From positions 16,960 through 80,959 of the forward strand of contig CAVSYB010000018.1 of NCBI GenBank assembly GCA_963732155.1: a DNA stretch of 64,000 bases. Direction: 5' to 3'. The notes beneath the pieces are model-generated. The model made no database searches. It worked only from the letters and a program-made list of their open reading frames with translations, and had not been told where the DNA came from. Shown in pieces: positions 7,385-15,553 of the stretch; positions within the stretch are counted from its first letter, which is position 1, and the number at the start of each line of letters is the position of its first letter. A program made the translations under genes and the position numbers. The DNA is from Roseiarcus sp963732155 (GTDB lineage: Bacteria; Pseudomonadota; Alphaproteobacteria; Rhizobiales; Beijerinckiaceae).

Positions 7385-8947
7385 ATGGACAACAAGCAGC
7401 CCAATGCCGGCGCCGTCGAAGCCCTCGGCCGGCTGATCGAGCCGCTGGGCCTGACGCTCGAGGATGTCGGCGGCGGCGTCGACATCGACGGCTTCGATCC
7501 GCTGTTCCCGAGCGCGGTTCGCCTCGGCGAGGCGTTCTCGATCGCCGCGATGGCCGCGGCGGTGGGCGCGGCCGCCGTCTGGCGGGAGAGAACCGGAAAC
7601 GGCCAAAGCCTCAGCATCGATATCCGGCAGGCCGCGCACGGCATCAACCCGGAGTTCACCTTTCATCCGACGATCAACGGGCACCCCTATCCCGATTGGA
7701 TGGGCGGCTCGCATCCGTTCAGCGTGTTCCCCTACCAGACCAAGGACGGACGCTGGGTCTATCCGTCGGGCGTCTATCCGCATCAACACGTCGCCTGGAG
7801 CAATTTCTTCAACTGCGGGATCAGTCACGCCAACATCGCCGCTGCAATCGCCAGGTGGGACGCCCAGGAACTGGAGGACGCCGCCAACGCGCAAGGCCAT
7901 ACGCTGTGCATCGCAAGATCGCCCGAGGAATGGCTCGCCCATCCCCAGGGCGCCTATCTGTCGCAGGAGCCGGTGATCGCGGTGAGGAAAATCGGCGAGA
8001 GCGAACCGGAGCCGTCGCCCCCATCGGACCGGCCGCTCGGCGACATCAGGGTGTTGAGCCTCACCCACGCCGTCGCCGGTCCGGTGGTCGGCCGCACGCT
8101 GGCGGAACAGGGCGCCGATGTCCTCTCGGTCAATCACTACAACGATTTCGAGCACGACTGGGTCTACGAGGACGCCAATGTCGGACACCGATCGACGTTT
8201 CTCGATCTGGGCGACTCGCGAGGCAACGAGATTTGCCGGGAGCTGGCGCGGACCGCGGACGTGTTCGTCGAGAACTTTCGCGGCCGCAAGATCGCGAAGT
8301 TCGGCTTCTCGCCGGAAGAACTCGCGCGCCTCCGCCCCGGAATCATCGTCGTGAGCGTTCGCTGCTACGGCTGGGGCGGTCCGTGGTTCGACCGCGGCGG
8401 CTTCGACATGCTGGGCACCGCCGCTTCGGGCCTCGCCATGCTCGAAGGCGCCGACGGCGTCCCCGCCATGCCGCCGACCGCTTTGATCAACGACTACGTC
8501 ACCGGCTATATAGGAGCCGCGGGAGCGACCGCGGCCCTGTTGAAGCGCGCCAGAGAGGGCGGAAGCTATCATGTCACGGTGAGCCTGGCGCGCTGCGCGA
8601 TGTGGTATCAAAGCCTGGGGCTGATCCCCGCCTCCGACCGCGCCTTCTCGAAAAACTTCATGCAACGGGTCCGCAACCTGCCCGCCGGGGAGCTGCCGGG
8701 AATCCTGCGGGACCTGAGATCGCGGCTCGTCGAGCCCGCAGCGCTCGCCCGCGATACGGCGTTGGGCCGGGTGCGGCGCCTCGCGCCGCCGGTCGCCTGT
8801 TCCGCGACGCCCGCCTGTTGGAGCGACCCGATCCTGACGCCGAGAGGCTCCAGCCGGCCCGAGTGGCGGCCTCCTGTCCGCACGCGTGACGGCGTGGCGA
8901 ACAGCGCGCCCGGCCTTGGTGAAACTACAGCAGCCCAAGCGCGCTGA
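7385..8947 (+). CDS. CaiB/BaiF family III CoA-transferase, two-part 520-residue form
   Basis: Family III enzymes move CoA between carboxylic acids through an aspartyl-CoA thioester. The canonical fold starts at about residue 218 (LGDIRVLSL) and includes the likely catalytic Asp341 in RGGFDMLGTAASG and the C-terminal TPRGSSRPEW signature. The first ~215 residues resemble the second half of another CaiB domain (TGNGQSLSIDIRQAAHG, then FPYQTKDGRWVYPSG), so the protein looks like a partial tandem or permuted copy rather than the usual ~400 residues. The start is ATG 7385 with GGAGAG five bases upstream, preferred over ATG 7364. The last 23 bases overlap the convergent DUF1489 gene. Confidence 0.82.
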   Translation: MDNKQPNAGAVEALGRLIEPLGLTLEDVGGGVDIDGFDPLFPSAVRLGEAFSIAAMAAAVGAAAVWRERTGNGQSLSIDIRQAAHGINPEFTFHPTINGHPYPDWMGGSHPFSVFPYQTKDGRWVYPSGVYPHQHVAWSNFFNCGISHANIAAAIARWDAQELEDAANAQGHTLCIARSPEEWLAHPQGAYLSQEPVIAVRKIGESEPEPSPPSDRPLGDIRVLSLTHAVAGPVVGRTLAEQGADVLSVNHYNDFEHDWVYEDANVGHRSTFLDLGDSRGNEICRELARTADVFVENFRGRKIAKFGFSPEELARLRPGIIVVSVRCYGWGGPWFDRGGFDMLGTAASGLAMLEGADGVPAMPPTALINDYVTGYIGAAGATAALLKRAREGGSYHVTVSLARCAMWYQSLGLIPASDRAFSKNFMQRVRNLPAGELPGILRDLRSRLVEPAALARDTALGRVRRLAPPVACSATPACWSDPILTPRGSSRPEWRPPVRTRDGVANSAPGLGETTAAQAR

Positions 8948-9359
8948 GCTCGCGGCGCAGCGCCTCCGGCATGCGCGCGACATCCGAGCGCCCGCGCAGA
9001 TCCGGCGGCGCGTCGGCGGGCGCCAGATAACGCCAGCCCTGGAACGGGCGAAACGAGCGCGGCGCGACCGGCGCGACCGCCGGGTCCATCCACAGGCGGC
9101 AGCGGCCGACGCCGTCGGCGTCGGTGAACGGCTCGATGCCCGCGAGCCGCTGCCGCGCCGAGAGCTGGCCGCGGATCACCCAATAGAGCGAGCCGCCGTC
9201 GAGCAATTCGGCGCCGCGCTTGGGCGTCATGCGCGTCACATGCAGCGACAGCGCCGGCTCGCCGCGCCTTTTGCGCTCGGCGACGCGCTGGGCGATCCAT
9301 TGTTCGAGGTCCTCGATCAACTCGGCGCCGACGCATAGTTTGATCAGGTGAAGCGGCAT
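8925..9359 (-). CDS. DUF1489 family protein
   Basis: This 144-residue protein starts MPLHLIKLCVGAE and contains HVTRMTPKRGAELLDGGSLYWVI, recognisable in part as the DUF1489 family of alphaproteobacteria (small cytoplasmic proteins of unknown function). The length is normal for the family. The start is set by homology to the usual MPLHLIKL opening. The 3' end overlaps the CoA-transferase gene tail to tail by 23 bases. Confidence 0.88.
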   Translation of the reverse strand: MPLHLIKLCVGAELIEDLEQWIAQRVAERKRRGEPALSLHVTRMTPKRGAELLDGGSLYWVIRGQLSARQRLAGIEPFTDADGVGRCRLWMDPAVAPVAPRSFRPFQGWRYLAPADAPPDLRGRSDVARMPEALRRELSALGLL

Positions 9360-9451
9360 GGCTCGATTATGGCGCGCGGCGGCGCAAAAGCGAAGCGCGC
9401 GGCGGCGGCCTGTGGACAGCGGGCGCCGTGGCTCGTCGAACGCCTCGCGCG

Positions 9452-10057
9452 CTATCGGGCGAACCGCGTCGCCTCGAGGATCTCGCCCTGGAACGAGCCT
9501 TCGACGGCGGCGACATAGGCCTTGGCGACGTCGGCCGAAGCGAGGCCCGGCGTCGGGTCCATGCCGTATTTCACCATCGTCTCCTTCACCCAGGGCGGGC
9601 TGACGGCGTTGATCCGCAGTTTCCGCGGCATCTCGAGCGCGGCGGCGCGCACGAAACCTTCGAGGGCGGCGTTGACCATCGAAACGGAGGCGCTTCCCGG
9701 CATCGGGCGCATCGCGAGGATGCCGGTGGTCAGGGTGATCGAGCCGCCGTCGCGCAGACTGTCCTTGGCCGCCCGAGCGAGCGAGACCTGGCCCATCAGC
9801 TTGCTGCGCAGGCCGAGCTGGTAGTCGGCGTCGGCGAGCTCGGCGAAGGATTTGAACGCGGCGGCGCCGGCGCATGAGATCACCGCGTCGACGTCGCGGA
9901 CCTTGTCGAACATCGCGCGGATCGACGCCGCGTCTTCCAGCGCGACCTCGAGGTCGCCGCGGCGCGACGCGCCGATGACCTCGTGCCGCTTCGAAACGAG
10001 CGCCTTGACGACCTCGGCGCCGATGGTGCCGGTCGCCCCCACGACGATGATTTTCAT
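9452..10057 (-). CDS. Short-chain dehydrogenase/reductase lacking the usual catalytic Tyr-Lys
   Basis: This is a 201-residue Rossmann-fold protein. The NAD(P)-binding GATGTIG motif is at residues 7-13, and a Ser/Arg-rich loop (GASRRGD) suggests NADP. The position normally holding YxxxK reads SVSMVNAALEGF, so the standard SDR catalytic Tyr and Lys are missing. This is a known short SDR subgroup often found beside regulators and detoxification genes. The start at 10055-10057 has an AAGGGAAG ribosome site. It lies downstream of the hxlR-like gene on the same strand with a ~215-base gap, so co-transcription is uncertain. Its substrate is unknown. Confidence 0.85.
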   Translation of the reverse strand: MKIIVVGATGTIGAEVVKALVSKRHEVIGASRRGDLEVALEDAASIRAMFDKVRDVDAVISCAGAAAFKSFAELADADYQLGLRSKLMGQVSLARAAKDSLRDGGSITLTTGILAMRPMPGSASVSMVNAALEGFVRAAALEMPRKLRINAVSPPWVKETMVKYGMDPTPGLASADVAKAYVAAVEGSFQGEILEATRFAR

Positions 10058-10271
10058 TTCGCTTCCCTTCCCGCGACCGGCGGCGCGCCGGGCGCCTGCT
10101 TGACCGCTTCCGCCGGATCGGAAATTTGCTCCTTTCCGGCGATCCCGGCAAGCCACGCCTCGCCGGCGCGACGACCGCTCCGGCTCGGGCCGTATCACAA
10201 TCGGCGCAGCCCCGTCCGGGCGCGCCCCGCCGCCCATGCACCGCCCGACCGTCGCGCAAGCGGGGTTCCGA
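10058..10271. other. Intergenic region between the HxlR regulator and the SDR gene
   Basis: This is 214 bases with no supported gene. I see no hairpin followed by a T-run, and no clear promoter pair for the SDR gene. Confidence 0.4.
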
Positions 10272-10667
10272 TCATGGAGCTGGCGGCCGACCGCCGCCCC
10301 CCGGTTCGCTCGATGACGCGGCGTCGGCGGCCGCGGACGCTGCGCAGCGCGCCGCCCATTCGTCGGCCCAGCCGTTGAGCGGCAGCAGCAGCGTCAGCAG
10401 CTCGCCGCCCTGTTCGCTGAGCATGTAGCCGCGACCTTGGTGATGCACGAGACGGGCGGCGCGCAACTCCCTGAGCCGCGTGTTCAGCAGCGAAGGGTTA
10501 GTGTCGGCCGCCTCCTGCAGCATCCGGAACGTCATCGGCTCGCCCCGGCGGGTCAGTTCCCAGAGGATGCGCAGCGTCATGCGCCGTCCGAGCAGATCGA
10601 GCAGCGCCATCACCGGGCGCCCGGTGCGGGAGCCGCGCACCGGGGCGCCGGGTCGCGGAGGTCTCAT
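10272..10667 (-). CDS. HxlR-family transcriptional regulator
   Basis: This is a 131-residue protein. A winged helix-turn-helix of the HxlR type spans residues ~18-105: LLGRRMTLRILWELTRRGEP, then FRMLQEAADTNPSLLNTRLREL as recognition region, and a wing near HHQGRGYMLSEQG. HxlR proteins are MarR-like dimeric regulators of redox or aldehyde stress genes. It is divergent from the AhpD-like gene at 10731. The 63-base gap carries three copies of a heptamer, very likely its own operator. The acidic/Gly-rich tail is probably disordered. Confidence 0.9.
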   Translation of the reverse strand: MRPPRPGAPVRGSRTGRPVMALLDLLGRRMTLRILWELTRRGEPMTFRMLQEAADTNPSLLNTRLRELRAARLVHHQGRGYMLSEQGGELLTLLLPLNGWADEWAARCAASAAADAASSSEPGGGGRPPAP

Positions 10668-10678
10668 GCTTTACTTTC

Positions 10679-10717
10679 CATAGCAGAGGAGATATCGATG
10701 CTATGATAAACATAGCA
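10679..10717. promoter_or_regulatory. Three-copy heptamer operator (CATAGCA / TGCTATG / CATAGCA)
   Basis: CATAGCA occurs at 10679-10685 and 10711-10717, with its reverse complement TGCTATG at 10699-10705. The right pair forms a perfect palindrome (7-bp arms, ATAAA spacer, 10699-10717); the left pair is a wider dyad with a 13-base spacer. The two direct copies are 32 bases apart, about three helical turns. The block fills the gap between the divergent hxlR-like and AhpD-like genes, so it should control both. Confidence 0.72.
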
Positions 10718-10730
10718 GAGGGCAGTCGCC

Positions 10731-11276
10731 ATGTCTCCTCGGATCGCCGCGGCGCAGCCGCCTTTCGCTCCCGACGTGCAGGCGGCGTTCGACCGCATCA
10801 TGCCGCCGAACACGCCGCCTTTGCTGCTGTTCAGGACGCTCGCGCGCGATCGGCGGCTGTTCGAACGGTTTCGCGGCGGCAGTCTTCTCGACAAGGGCGC
10901 CCTGACTTTGCGCCAGCGCGAGATCGTCATCGACCGCGTCGCGGCGCTGTCGGGCTCGGAATACGAATGGGGCGTGCATATCGCCTTTTTCGCGGCGAAG
11001 GTCGGGCTCGACGAGGCGATGCGACGCTCGCTCGCGCGCGGCGGCGCCGGCGACCCCTGGTGGTCCGCCGAGGACCGGCTGCTGATCCGCGCCTGCGATC
11101 AGCTCCACGCCGGTTGCGATCTCGACGACGCACTATGGGGCGAACTGCGCGACCTCTTCAGCGAGGCGGCGCTGATGGAAATCCTGATGCTGGCGGGCTT
11201 CTACCGGACGGTCAGCTATCTCACCAACGCCCTGCGGCTGCCGCCAGAGCCCTACGCGGCGCGGTTTCCGGAATAG
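10731..11276 (+). CDS. Carboxymuconolactone decarboxylase / AhpD-like family protein
   Basis: This is a 181-residue all-helical protein. The core motif REIVIDRVAALSGSEYEW, then GVHIAFFAAKVGL, matches the AhpD/CMD fold, where a helix carries the active-site region. The redox CxxC of true AhpD is replaced (SGSEYEWGVH), so it is unlikely to be a disulphide reductase. The conserved Glu and His suggest a decarboxylase-like or unknown role. The divergent HxlR regulator and shared operator imply control by an electrophile or redox signal. The start is ATG 10731, 14 bases after the operator. Confidence 0.88.
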   Translation: MSPRIAAAQPPFAPDVQAAFDRIMPPNTPPLLLFRTLARDRRLFERFRGGSLLDKGALTLRQREIVIDRVAALSGSEYEWGVHIAFFAAKVGLDEAMRRSLARGGAGDPWWSAEDRLLIRACDQLHAGCDLDDALWGELRDLFSEAALMEILMLAGFYRTVSYLTNALRLPPEPYAARFPE

Positions 11277-11384
11277 AACGGGGCGATCTCGAATGTTCAT
11301 TAGAAACATGAAAGTAACGATGGAATTAATTGTTAAATCCCCAACATTGCCATAGAACACAAGGCGATCCTTGCTCGGCGACGC

Positions 11385-11420
11385 GAGGCCGCGGCCGCGC
11401 GCCGCCAAGGCGGCGGCCTC
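11385..11420. terminator. GC-rich hairpin between convergent genes
   Basis: GAGGCC (11385-11390) pairs with GGCCTC (11415-11420), and an inner GCCGCC-AA-GGCGGC stem (11401-11414) sits inside it. It lies between the ends of the AhpD-like gene and the His-rich secreted protein gene. There is no T-run on either strand, so it may only be a pause or RNA-end stabilising structure. Confidence 0.4.
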
Positions 11421-11438
11421 CGCTCATTGGTCGCCGCG

Positions 11439-11966
11439 TCACGGCTGCGGAATTTCACCCCGGGCGATCATCATATGGTGCATTTGATGATGCATGCCGC
11501 GCGTCATCACGCCGATGAAGCCGAGCCCGCGCAGTTTTGCGGCGTCCTCCGGCGGCGCCAGCACGGTGAGGACGGCGCCGGCGTCGGTCCGCGCGGCGGC
11601 GAACCGCCAGCCGCCGGCGCCGTCCATCGCCGCGGCATGCGCCGCGACCATCCGCCGGATCGAGTCCTTGACCGCCCCGGCGCCCGAGACGGTGAAGCGC
11701 ATGCCGCCGTCGACCGGCTCGGCCTTCACGTCGGCGCGCAAGGTGACATTGTCCATGTCGATGAGATGCCGGCGCAGCGCCTCGATATCGACCTTGCTCC
11801 AGTCGGTCGACGGATCGGCCTCCAGCAGCCCGACGATCTCCTGGATGGCGGCGAACGCGCCCTGGCCGACTTCGCCGGGCGCGCGGCCCATATGATGGTC
11901 GTGGCCGGCCTCGGCGAAGGCCTGCGCGGCGACCAGCAGCGCGAGAAAAGCAGCGGCGCGCAACAT
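11439..11966 (-). CDS. Secreted His/Met-rich protein of unknown function
   Basis: This is a 175-residue protein with a clear signal peptide (MLRAAAFLALLVAAQAFAEA, cleavage near AFA|EAG). The mature N-terminus begins with a His cluster (GHDHHMG), and the C-terminus has another (GMHHQMHHMM), so metal binding, for example of copper, is an attractive guess. The middle is a soluble alpha/beta domain I do not recognise. It lies 42 bases downstream of mccA on the same strand, but a functional link with leucine breakdown is not evident. Confidence 0.75.
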   Translation of the reverse strand: MLRAAAFLALLVAAQAFAEAGHDHHMGRAPGEVGQGAFAAIQEIVGLLEADPSTDWSKVDIEALRRHLIDMDNVTLRADVKAEPVDGGMRFTVSGAGAVKDSIRRMVAAHAAAMDGAGGWRFAAARTDAGAVLTVLAPPEDAAKLRGLGFIGVMTRGMHHQMHHMMIARGEIPQP

Positions 11967-12008
11967 CTGACACTCCTGTTATCGCCCATTCTTCGTCCGC
12001 GGGCCCGA

Positions 12009-13964
12009 TCAGCCTTGCGGCTCGGCGTCTTCGATCGTCATCAGCGGCGCGCCCTGGCGCACCTGCGCGCCGACGGCGGCGGCGATGCGCGCGACGCGGC
12101 CGGCGCGCGGCGCGGCGACCGAATGCTCCATCTTCATCGCTTCGACGATCGCCACGCGCGCGCCGCGCTGGACGATCTGGCCTTCCTGCGCCAACAGCGC
12201 GACGAGGCGCCCATGCATCGGCGCTTCGACCACGCCGGAGCCGTCGCCCGAGGCCTCCGCCTCGAAGTCGAGCGGATCGATCGGGCGCAATTCGGTCTGC
12301 CGGCCGCCGCGCAGGACGAACACCGCCTCGGCGGTTTCGACGATCGTCGCGGGGCCGGACGCCGCGGCGGCGGTCCGGCGAGGATCCGCCCATTCGAGCG
12401 TGCGGACGCCGCCGACGCTGCGCTCGACCAGCGACACGGGGCGCCCGTCGACGAGAACCTCGACGCCGACCTCCCGGCGGCCGGTCAGCTCGAAGCTGTC
12501 GGCGACGCTCCAGGGATCGAACGAGGCGGGGCGGTTTTGTCGCGCGAGCAGGCGCCCGGCGCCGATCAGCACGGCCTCGGCGTCGACGTCCCGCGGCGCC
12601 GCGCCAAGGCGCGCGAGATTGGCTTCGATGAAGCCGACATCGATCGCGCCGGCGCGAAACTCCGGCGCTTCGCACAAGGCGCGCAGCAGCGGCGCGTTGG
12701 TGCGCGGCCCGGCGACCAGCGTTTCGTCGAGCGCCAGGCGCAACCGATCGAGCGCCTCGTCGCGGCTCGCCCCCTGCGCGATGATCTTGGCGATCATCGG
12801 ATCATAGAACGGCGTGACCTCGCCGCCCGCCTCGACGCCGGCGTCGACCCGAACCCCCTCGCCTTGCGGCAGGCGCAACGCATGGATCCTGCCGGCCGAC
12901 GGCAGAAAGTCATGCTCGGGGTCTTCCGCGTAAAGGCGCGCCTCCACCGCGTGGCCGCTGCGGCGGATTTCGCTTTGCGCGAGCGGCAACGGCTCGCCCG
13001 CGGCGACGCGGAACTGCCATTCGACGAGATCGAGCCCGGTGATCGCCTCGGTCACGGGATGCTCGACCTGCAGCCGCGTGTTCATCTCCAGAAAAAAGAA
13101 GCCGTCGGGCCGCAGGCCGCGCGAGGAATCGGCGATGAATTCGACGGTGCCGGCGCCGACGTAGCCGATCGCCTTGCCCGCGGCGATCGCCGCCTCGCTC
13201 ATCATCGTGCGCGTCTGCGGCGACAGGCCGGGCGCGGGACTTTCCTCGATGACTTTCTGATGCCGGCGCTGCAGCGAACAGTCGCGCTCGAAGAGGTGCA
13301 CGACTTCGCCGCGCGAGTCGCCGAAAATCTGCATCTCGATATGGCGCGGCCGCGCTACATATTTTTCGATCAGCACGCGCGCGTCGCCGAACGCCGCTTG
13401 CGCCTCGCGCGCCGCCCCCTCCAGCGCGGCGTCGAAATCGGCCGCGGCGTCGACGCGGCGCATGCCCTTGCCGCCGCCCCCGGCGATCGCCTTGATGAGG
13501 ACGGGATAGCCGATGTCGCGCGCCTGCTCCTTGAGAAGCCTCGGCGCCTGCTCGTCGCCGTGATAGCCCGGCACGACGGGGACGCCGGCCTTCTCCATCA
13601 GCGCCTTGGCGGCGTTTTTCAGGCCCATCGCGCGGATCGCCGCCGGCGGCGGCCCGATGAAGACGAGGCCCGCCCTGGCGCAGCCCTCGGCGAATTCGGC
13701 GTTCTCGGAGAGGAAGCCATAGCCGGGATGGAGGCAGCGCGCGCCGGTCCGCGCCGCCAAGGCGATGATCCGGCCGCCGGCCAGATAGCTTTCGCGCGCC
13801 GCCGCCGGCCCGACTTCGTGCGCCTCGTCGGCGAGCCGCGTGAACAGGGCGCCGCGATCGGCCTGCGAGTGGATCGCGATCGTGCGAATCCCCAGCCGCC
13901 GCGCCGTGCGGATGATCCGGCAGGCGATCTCGCCGCGGTTGGCGATCAGGACGGATTCGAACAA
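12009..13964 (-). CDS. mccA: Methylcrotonyl-CoA carboxylase biotin-carrying alpha subunit
   Basis: This is a 651-residue protein. Residues ~1-450 are an ATP-grasp biotin carboxylase (FESVLIANRGEIACRI start, GGGGKGM ATP loop, EMNTRLQVEHPVTE). The C-terminal ~75 residues are a biotinyl domain with EAMKMEH (Lys611 carries biotin). Paired with the carboxyltransferase gene at 15554, it should carboxylate 3-methylcrotonyl-CoA in leucine degradation; other acyl-CoA carboxylases share this layout. The start is a TTG at 13962-13964 with GGAGG six bases upstream; an upstream in-frame ATG at 14090 adds a low-complexity Arg-rich leader and is unlikely. Confidence 0.9.
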   Translation of the reverse strand: MFESVLIANRGEIACRIIRTARRLGIRTIAIHSQADRGALFTRLADEAHEVGPAAARESYLAGGRIIALAARTGARCLHPGYGFLSENAEFAEGCARAGLVFIGPPPAAIRAMGLKNAAKALMEKAGVPVVPGYHGDEQAPRLLKEQARDIGYPVLIKAIAGGGGKGMRRVDAAADFDAALEGAAREAQAAFGDARVLIEKYVARPRHIEMQIFGDSRGEVVHLFERDCSLQRRHQKVIEESPAPGLSPQTRTMMSEAAIAAGKAIGYVGAGTVEFIADSSRGLRPDGFFFLEMNTRLQVEHPVTEAITGLDLVEWQFRVAAGEPLPLAQSEIRRSGHAVEARLYAEDPEHDFLPSAGRIHALRLPQGEGVRVDAGVEAGGEVTPFYDPMIAKIIAQGASRDEALDRLRLALDETLVAGPRTNAPLLRALCEAPEFRAGAIDVGFIEANLARLGAAPRDVDAEAVLIGAGRLLARQNRPASFDPWSVADSFELTGRREVGVEVLVDGRPVSLVERSVGGVRTLEWADPRRTAAAASGPATIVETAEAVFVLRGGRQTELRPIDPLDFEAEASGDGSGVVEAPMHGRLVALLAQEGQIVQRGARVAIVEAMKMEHSVAAPRAGRVARIAAAVGAQVRQGAPLMTIEDAEPQG

Positions 13965-13975
13965 GAGGAGCCTCC
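13962..13975 (-). promoter_or_regulatory. Ribosome-binding site that fixes a TTG start for mccA
   Basis: GGAGG (13971-13975, minus strand), a six-base CTCCTC spacer and TTG place translation exactly at the conserved FESVLIANRGE opening. No ATG or GTG lies within the next 40 codons upstream in a position with a Shine-Dalgarno match. Confidence 0.65.
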
Positions 13976-14104
13976 GGGGCGGGACGGACAAGCTAGCGCA
14001 GGCGGCGCCGCGCGCCAACGCGCGACTTCGGGCGCGACTTGGAGCGCGGCTTGGAAATCGGCCGAAGCTCACTATGCTGCGCGCCTCCACGGACGGATGC
14101 GCGC

Positions 14105-15532
14105 ATGACCGGCTTCAAGCAATTCGGAGACTTCGACGCCCTCGGCCTCGCCGAACTCGTCCGCAAGAAAGAGACGACGCCGACCGAACTGCTGGACGCG
14201 GCGATCCAGCGCCTCGCCGCCGTCGACCCGGTCATCAACGCCGTTCCGATCCGCCACGACGATTTCGCGCGCGCGCAGATCGCGCGCGGCCTGCCGGACG
14301 GACCGTTTGGCGGCGTGCCGTTCGTGCTGAAGGACAACATCCTTCTCGAGGGAACCGAGACCCATTTCGGTTCGCGCGCGTTCAGGGGCTACCGGGCGGA
14401 TCATTCGGCGACGCTCGCCGAGCGTTATCTCGCGGCGGGCCTGACGATATTGGGCAAGACCAACACGCCCGAATTCGGTCTCAGCTTCACGACCGAGCCG
14501 GTTCTGCACGGAGCGGCGCGCAATCCGTGGAATCCGGCCCATTCGACCGGCGGGTCTTCGGGCGGCGCGGCGGCGCTGGTCGCGGCGCGCGTCTTGCCGG
14601 CGGCGCACGCCACCGACGGCGGCGGCTCGCTGCGGGTTCCCGCGGCGTGTTGCGGCGTCTTCGGGCTGAAGCCGACGCGCGCCCGCGTGCCGATGGGGCC
14701 GGACCGCCTGGAGGGCTGGGCCGGCATGAGCTACGCCCATGTCATGAGCCTCAGCGTGCGCGACAGCGCGGCGATGCTCGATGCGACGCACGGCGCGGAA
14801 CCCGGCGCCCCCTATGTCGCCCCACCCCCGTCGCGCCCGTTCCTCGAAGAGGTTTCGCGCGAGCCCGGCCGGCTGCGCGTCGCCTTCACCGATCGTCATC
14901 CCGACGGATCGGCGATCGATCCTGAAATCGCGGCGGCGGTCCGCGGCGCCGCGGCGCTGCTGGAATCGCTCGGCCATCGCGTGGAGGAAGGCGCGCCGAC
15001 GACGACCATCGACGCGGGGTCGGCGTCGCGCACGATCATCGCCGCCGCCACCGCGCTGCTGTTGCGCCAGCGCGCCGCCGAACTCGGGCGGGCGATCGGC
15101 GCGGACGAAATCGAATTCGTCACCGCCGCGCTGCAAACCTCGGCCGCGCGGCTCAGCGCCGCCGATTACGCCGCGGCGACCGTCGCGATGCACCAGGTCG
15201 GCCGTCAGTTCGCGCGGTTTTTCGAGGGCGTCGACGTCTTTCTGTCGCCGACCGCGTGCCTGCCGCCGCTGAAGCTCGGCGAGCTCGACATGATGACCGG
15301 GGACTTGGGCGCCTATGCCGCCCTGATCGGCCGCTTCGTGCCGGGAACGGCGCTGTTCAACATGACCGGCCAGCCCTCGATGTCGGTCCCGCTCGCCTGG
15401 AGCCGCAGCGGACTGCCGCTCGGCATGATGTTCAGCGCGCGCTTTGGCGACGAAGCGACGCTGTTCCGCCTGGCGGCCCAGCTCGAGCAGGCGCGGCCGT
15501 GGAAGGACAAAAGACCGCCGGTCTGCGCGTGA
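14105..15532 (+). CDS. Amidase signature family hydrolase
   Basis: This is a 475-residue protein with the full amidase signature: Lys76 in VLKDNI, the Ser-cisSer region in STGGSSGGAA (Ser151/152) and the nucleophile Ser175 in TDGGGSLRVPA. The family hydrolyses carboxamides using a Ser-cisSer-Lys triad. GatA is excluded by the context (no gatB/gatC) and the divergent C-terminal half. The start is ATG 14105; an earlier ATG at 14039 has no ribosome site. It sits between the two mcc subunit genes on the opposite strand, divergent from mccA and convergent with mccB. The substrate is unknown. Confidence 0.9.
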   Translation: MTGFKQFGDFDALGLAELVRKKETTPTELLDAAIQRLAAVDPVINAVPIRHDDFARAQIARGLPDGPFGGVPFVLKDNILLEGTETHFGSRAFRGYRADHSATLAERYLAAGLTILGKTNTPEFGLSFTTEPVLHGAARNPWNPAHSTGGSSGGAAALVAARVLPAAHATDGGGSLRVPAACCGVFGLKPTRARVPMGPDRLEGWAGMSYAHVMSLSVRDSAAMLDATHGAEPGAPYVAPPPSRPFLEEVSREPGRLRVAFTDRHPDGSAIDPEIAAAVRGAAALLESLGHRVEEGAPTTTIDAGSASRTIIAAATALLLRQRAAELGRAIGADEIEFVTAALQTSAARLSAADYAAATVAMHQVGRQFARFFEGVDVFLSPTACLPPLKLGELDMMTGDLGAYAALIGRFVPGTALFNMTGQPSMSVPLAWSRSGLPLGMMFSARFGDEATLFRLAAQLEQARPWKDKRPPVCA

Positions 15533-15553
15533 GGCGTCCCGGCGGCCGCGCCG

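Noticed and set aside
7364..8947. A frameshift in the CoA-transferase C-terminus
   Set aside because: The frame ends with the normal GRVRRLAP and TPRGSSRPEW signatures, so the reading frame is intact.
11427..14108. An 893-codon open frame opposite mccA, and many other long antisense frames (for example 57121-58917, 15638-18178)
   Set aside because: They mirror real genes, are Arg/Ala/Gly/His-rich without domains, and are expected at about 70% GC where stop codons are rare.
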